Positions 60,428-61,333 of a DNA stretch of 61,333 bases are shown here, piece by piece. The first letter of the stretch is position 1. Each line of letters opens with the position of its first letter. The position numbers and the translations under genes were made by a program. The DNA comes from CAYOLL01 sp964404765 [NCBI: uncultured Gemmatimonadota bacterium] (GTDB lineage Bacteria; 4572-55): contig CAYOLL010000014.1 of assembly GCA_964404765.1 (NCBI GenBank), positions 1 to 61,333 on the forward strand. The letters are read 5' to 3'. The notes under the pieces were generated by a model. The model did no database searches and was not told the origin of the DNA. It worked only from the letters and a program-made list of their open reading frames with translations.

Positions 60428-60650
60428 GTAACAATTCTTTTAGTTTCAGTGCTGTTTCTAAGCTAAATCCCTTCACCTCCGCAATCGCCTCCAGCGACGC
60501 TTGGCGTACGCCATCCATCGAACCAAACGTCTTCAGCAATGCAAACTTCTTCGTCTGGCCAATGCCGGGGATTTTGTCCAGCGCCGATTCGGTGATGTGC
60601 TGTCCCCTCAAGGTGCGGTGATAGGTGGATGGCAAAGCGGTGATCCGTTG
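60420..60650 (-). pseudogene. 3' fragment of uvrC
   Basis: TYHRTLRGQHITESALDKIP, then GIGQTKKFALLKTFGSM and the closing helix-hairpin-helix, is the UvrC C-terminus. Upstream an extra C near 60637 shifts the frame (HRFAI is readable on the other side), and the rest of the gene is absent. The IS630 element ends within its last codons. The functional uvrC must be elsewhere, or NER is changed. Confidence 0.75.
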
Positions 60651-60811
60651 GTATTATCCTTCGCTGTGCTGATGACCGGGATTGCCCACACGAGGACTTC
60701 TGTTTTTGCTTGCCAATTTTATCGGTAATCCTATATTTTGATCAGGTTTTGTGCTATCGGGGTATCAACTGAGCAAATGAACTGCGCTTGTCACTTTAGG
60801 AATCCGCTGGA

Positions 60812-61044
60812 ATGCTCGTCAAAATTTATCATGACGCGAATGGCCGCGAGCCGTTGACCGATTGGTTGGAACGACTGGATGAACCGGCACAATTGCGAAT
60901 CGCCAAGCGAATCAGGTGATTGGAGACCGGTTTCTTCCGGCCGAAGTATTTCTATCGCTTTGGCTTTAAGTTTAAAATCGAGAGGAAACATGCCGATGGG
61001 AATATGAACGCCACGTCAAAGCCGCTGATTTGAGAAGATGATAA
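60812..61044 (+). pseudogene. RelE/HigB-like toxin with an in-frame TGA, fused to another remnant
   Basis: MLVKIYHDANGREPLTDWLE is the usual start of RelE/HigB-type toxins. It reaches a TGA at 60917-60919 (AKRIR-stop-LETGFF), where the frame continues as the family would for a few residues. The next part (FYRFGFKFKIERKHADG) then differs from RelE, and a frame change near 60990 gives EYERHVKAADLRR. It appears to be a composite remnant. With the MazF and BrnT cases this is a third toxin with a nonsense codon, this time TGA. Confidence 0.6.
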
Positions 61045-61333
61045 ATGACAACGGATATATTGGAAAAAATACTTCTTGCTATCGAACAGAACCTGATGTT
61101 GATTTCAAAACATGCCGATAAGCGCATGAAAGAGCGCGGCTTTACGTTGCCGGAAATTATCAACGCGCGGACAACATTTGAAATCATCAAAGAATATGGC
61201 GATGACAAACCTTTCCCAAGCTATCTGATTTTGGGCAAAACCGTTTCGGGCCGTTTCTTTCATACGGTCATTGCCTATCCTCACTCTCGCGTACCAAATT
61301 GTCCGAAATTGGCTACGAAATTTGGCATAACTC
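61045..61333 (+). CDS. DUF4258-domain protein, cut by the window end
   Basis: The frame from ATG 61045 reads MTTDILEKILLAIEQNLMLI then SKHADKRMKERGFTLPEIIN and PSYLILGKTVSGRFFHTVIA, matching DUF4258 proteins, some of which act as BrnT-like toxins. After VIAYP the sequence fits better in another frame (KLSEIGYEIWHN), so a frameshift near 61275 is possible. The window ends before the stop. Confidence 0.6.
   Translation, partial: MTTDILEKILLAIEQNLMLISKHADKRMKERGFTLPEIINARTTFEIIKEYGDDKPFPSYLILGKTVSGRFFHTVIAYPHSRVPNCPKLATKFGIT

Overview
The window looks like a chromosomal segment of an uncultivated bacterium of the FCB superphylum, most like candidate division KSB1 or Calditrichota. This is an inference from gene content: very large secreted proteins with C-terminal FlgD-like sorting/anchoring domains, DUF4397 and PKD modules, ABC-permease/M1-peptidase fusions, heptose-based LPS genes (rfaE1/rfaE2), a squalene synthase homologue, and many small palindromic interspersed repeats. 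Background GC is clearly above 50 %. Several accessory genes (about 13.9-16.2, 19.1-21.4 and 57.5-59.3 kb) are visibly more AT-rich.

Layout. 0.2-1.5 kb: a glutamate dehydrogenase-family gene. 1.57-2.04 kb: a nest of inverted-repeat elements. 2.1-4.5 kb: a cluster of toxin-antitoxin (TA) genes, two of them with broken toxins. 4.7-13.6 kb: housekeeping genes (prfA, rimP, PAP2 phosphatase, DUF502, pssA, purC, TauE/UreH-like protein, flippase). 13.8-24.1 kb: mutS and an accessory island built around it. 24.5-28.3 kb: hpnC, tRNA-Sec, a thioredoxin-TPR protein, rfaE2, rfaE1, hicAB. 28.4-37.5 kb: a 1678-residue secreted protein, a secreted zinc metalloprotease and a lipoprotein. 37.8-39.6 kb: a sigma-54 activator divergent from an unrecognised gene. 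40.2-48.6 kb: an ABC ATPase and two tandem ABC-permease/M1-peptidase fusions, one frameshifted. 49.1-56.5 kb: a lipoprotein hydrolase, a PIN TA pair and a 14-PKD-repeat secreted protein. 56.9-61.3 kb: TA remnants, an ATPase/TOPRIM-like defence pair, an IS630-type element, a uvrC fragment and more TA debris.

The strongest candidate for something undescribed is the mutS island. The last ~30 codons of mutS (the conserved C-terminal tetramerization segment, LTPLQALELV) occur five times: once at the true gene end and four more times downstream, each copy closing with its own stop. Between the copies lie single genes or small TA modules. Upstream, a diverged copy of the first ~27 mutS codons precedes an unrelated lipoprotein gene. 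The copies differ in their tails, which suggests imported alleles rather than local tandem duplication. No recombinase is visible in the island. I read it as a cassette-like array built by repeated recombination at mutS.

A second theme is palindromic repeats inserted in frame into genes: mutS, one M1-permease, the PKD protein, and three different repeats in the 1678-residue protein. A third is TA decay: three toxin genes carry in-frame TAG, TAA and TGA codons respectively, so simple codon reassignment is unlikely.
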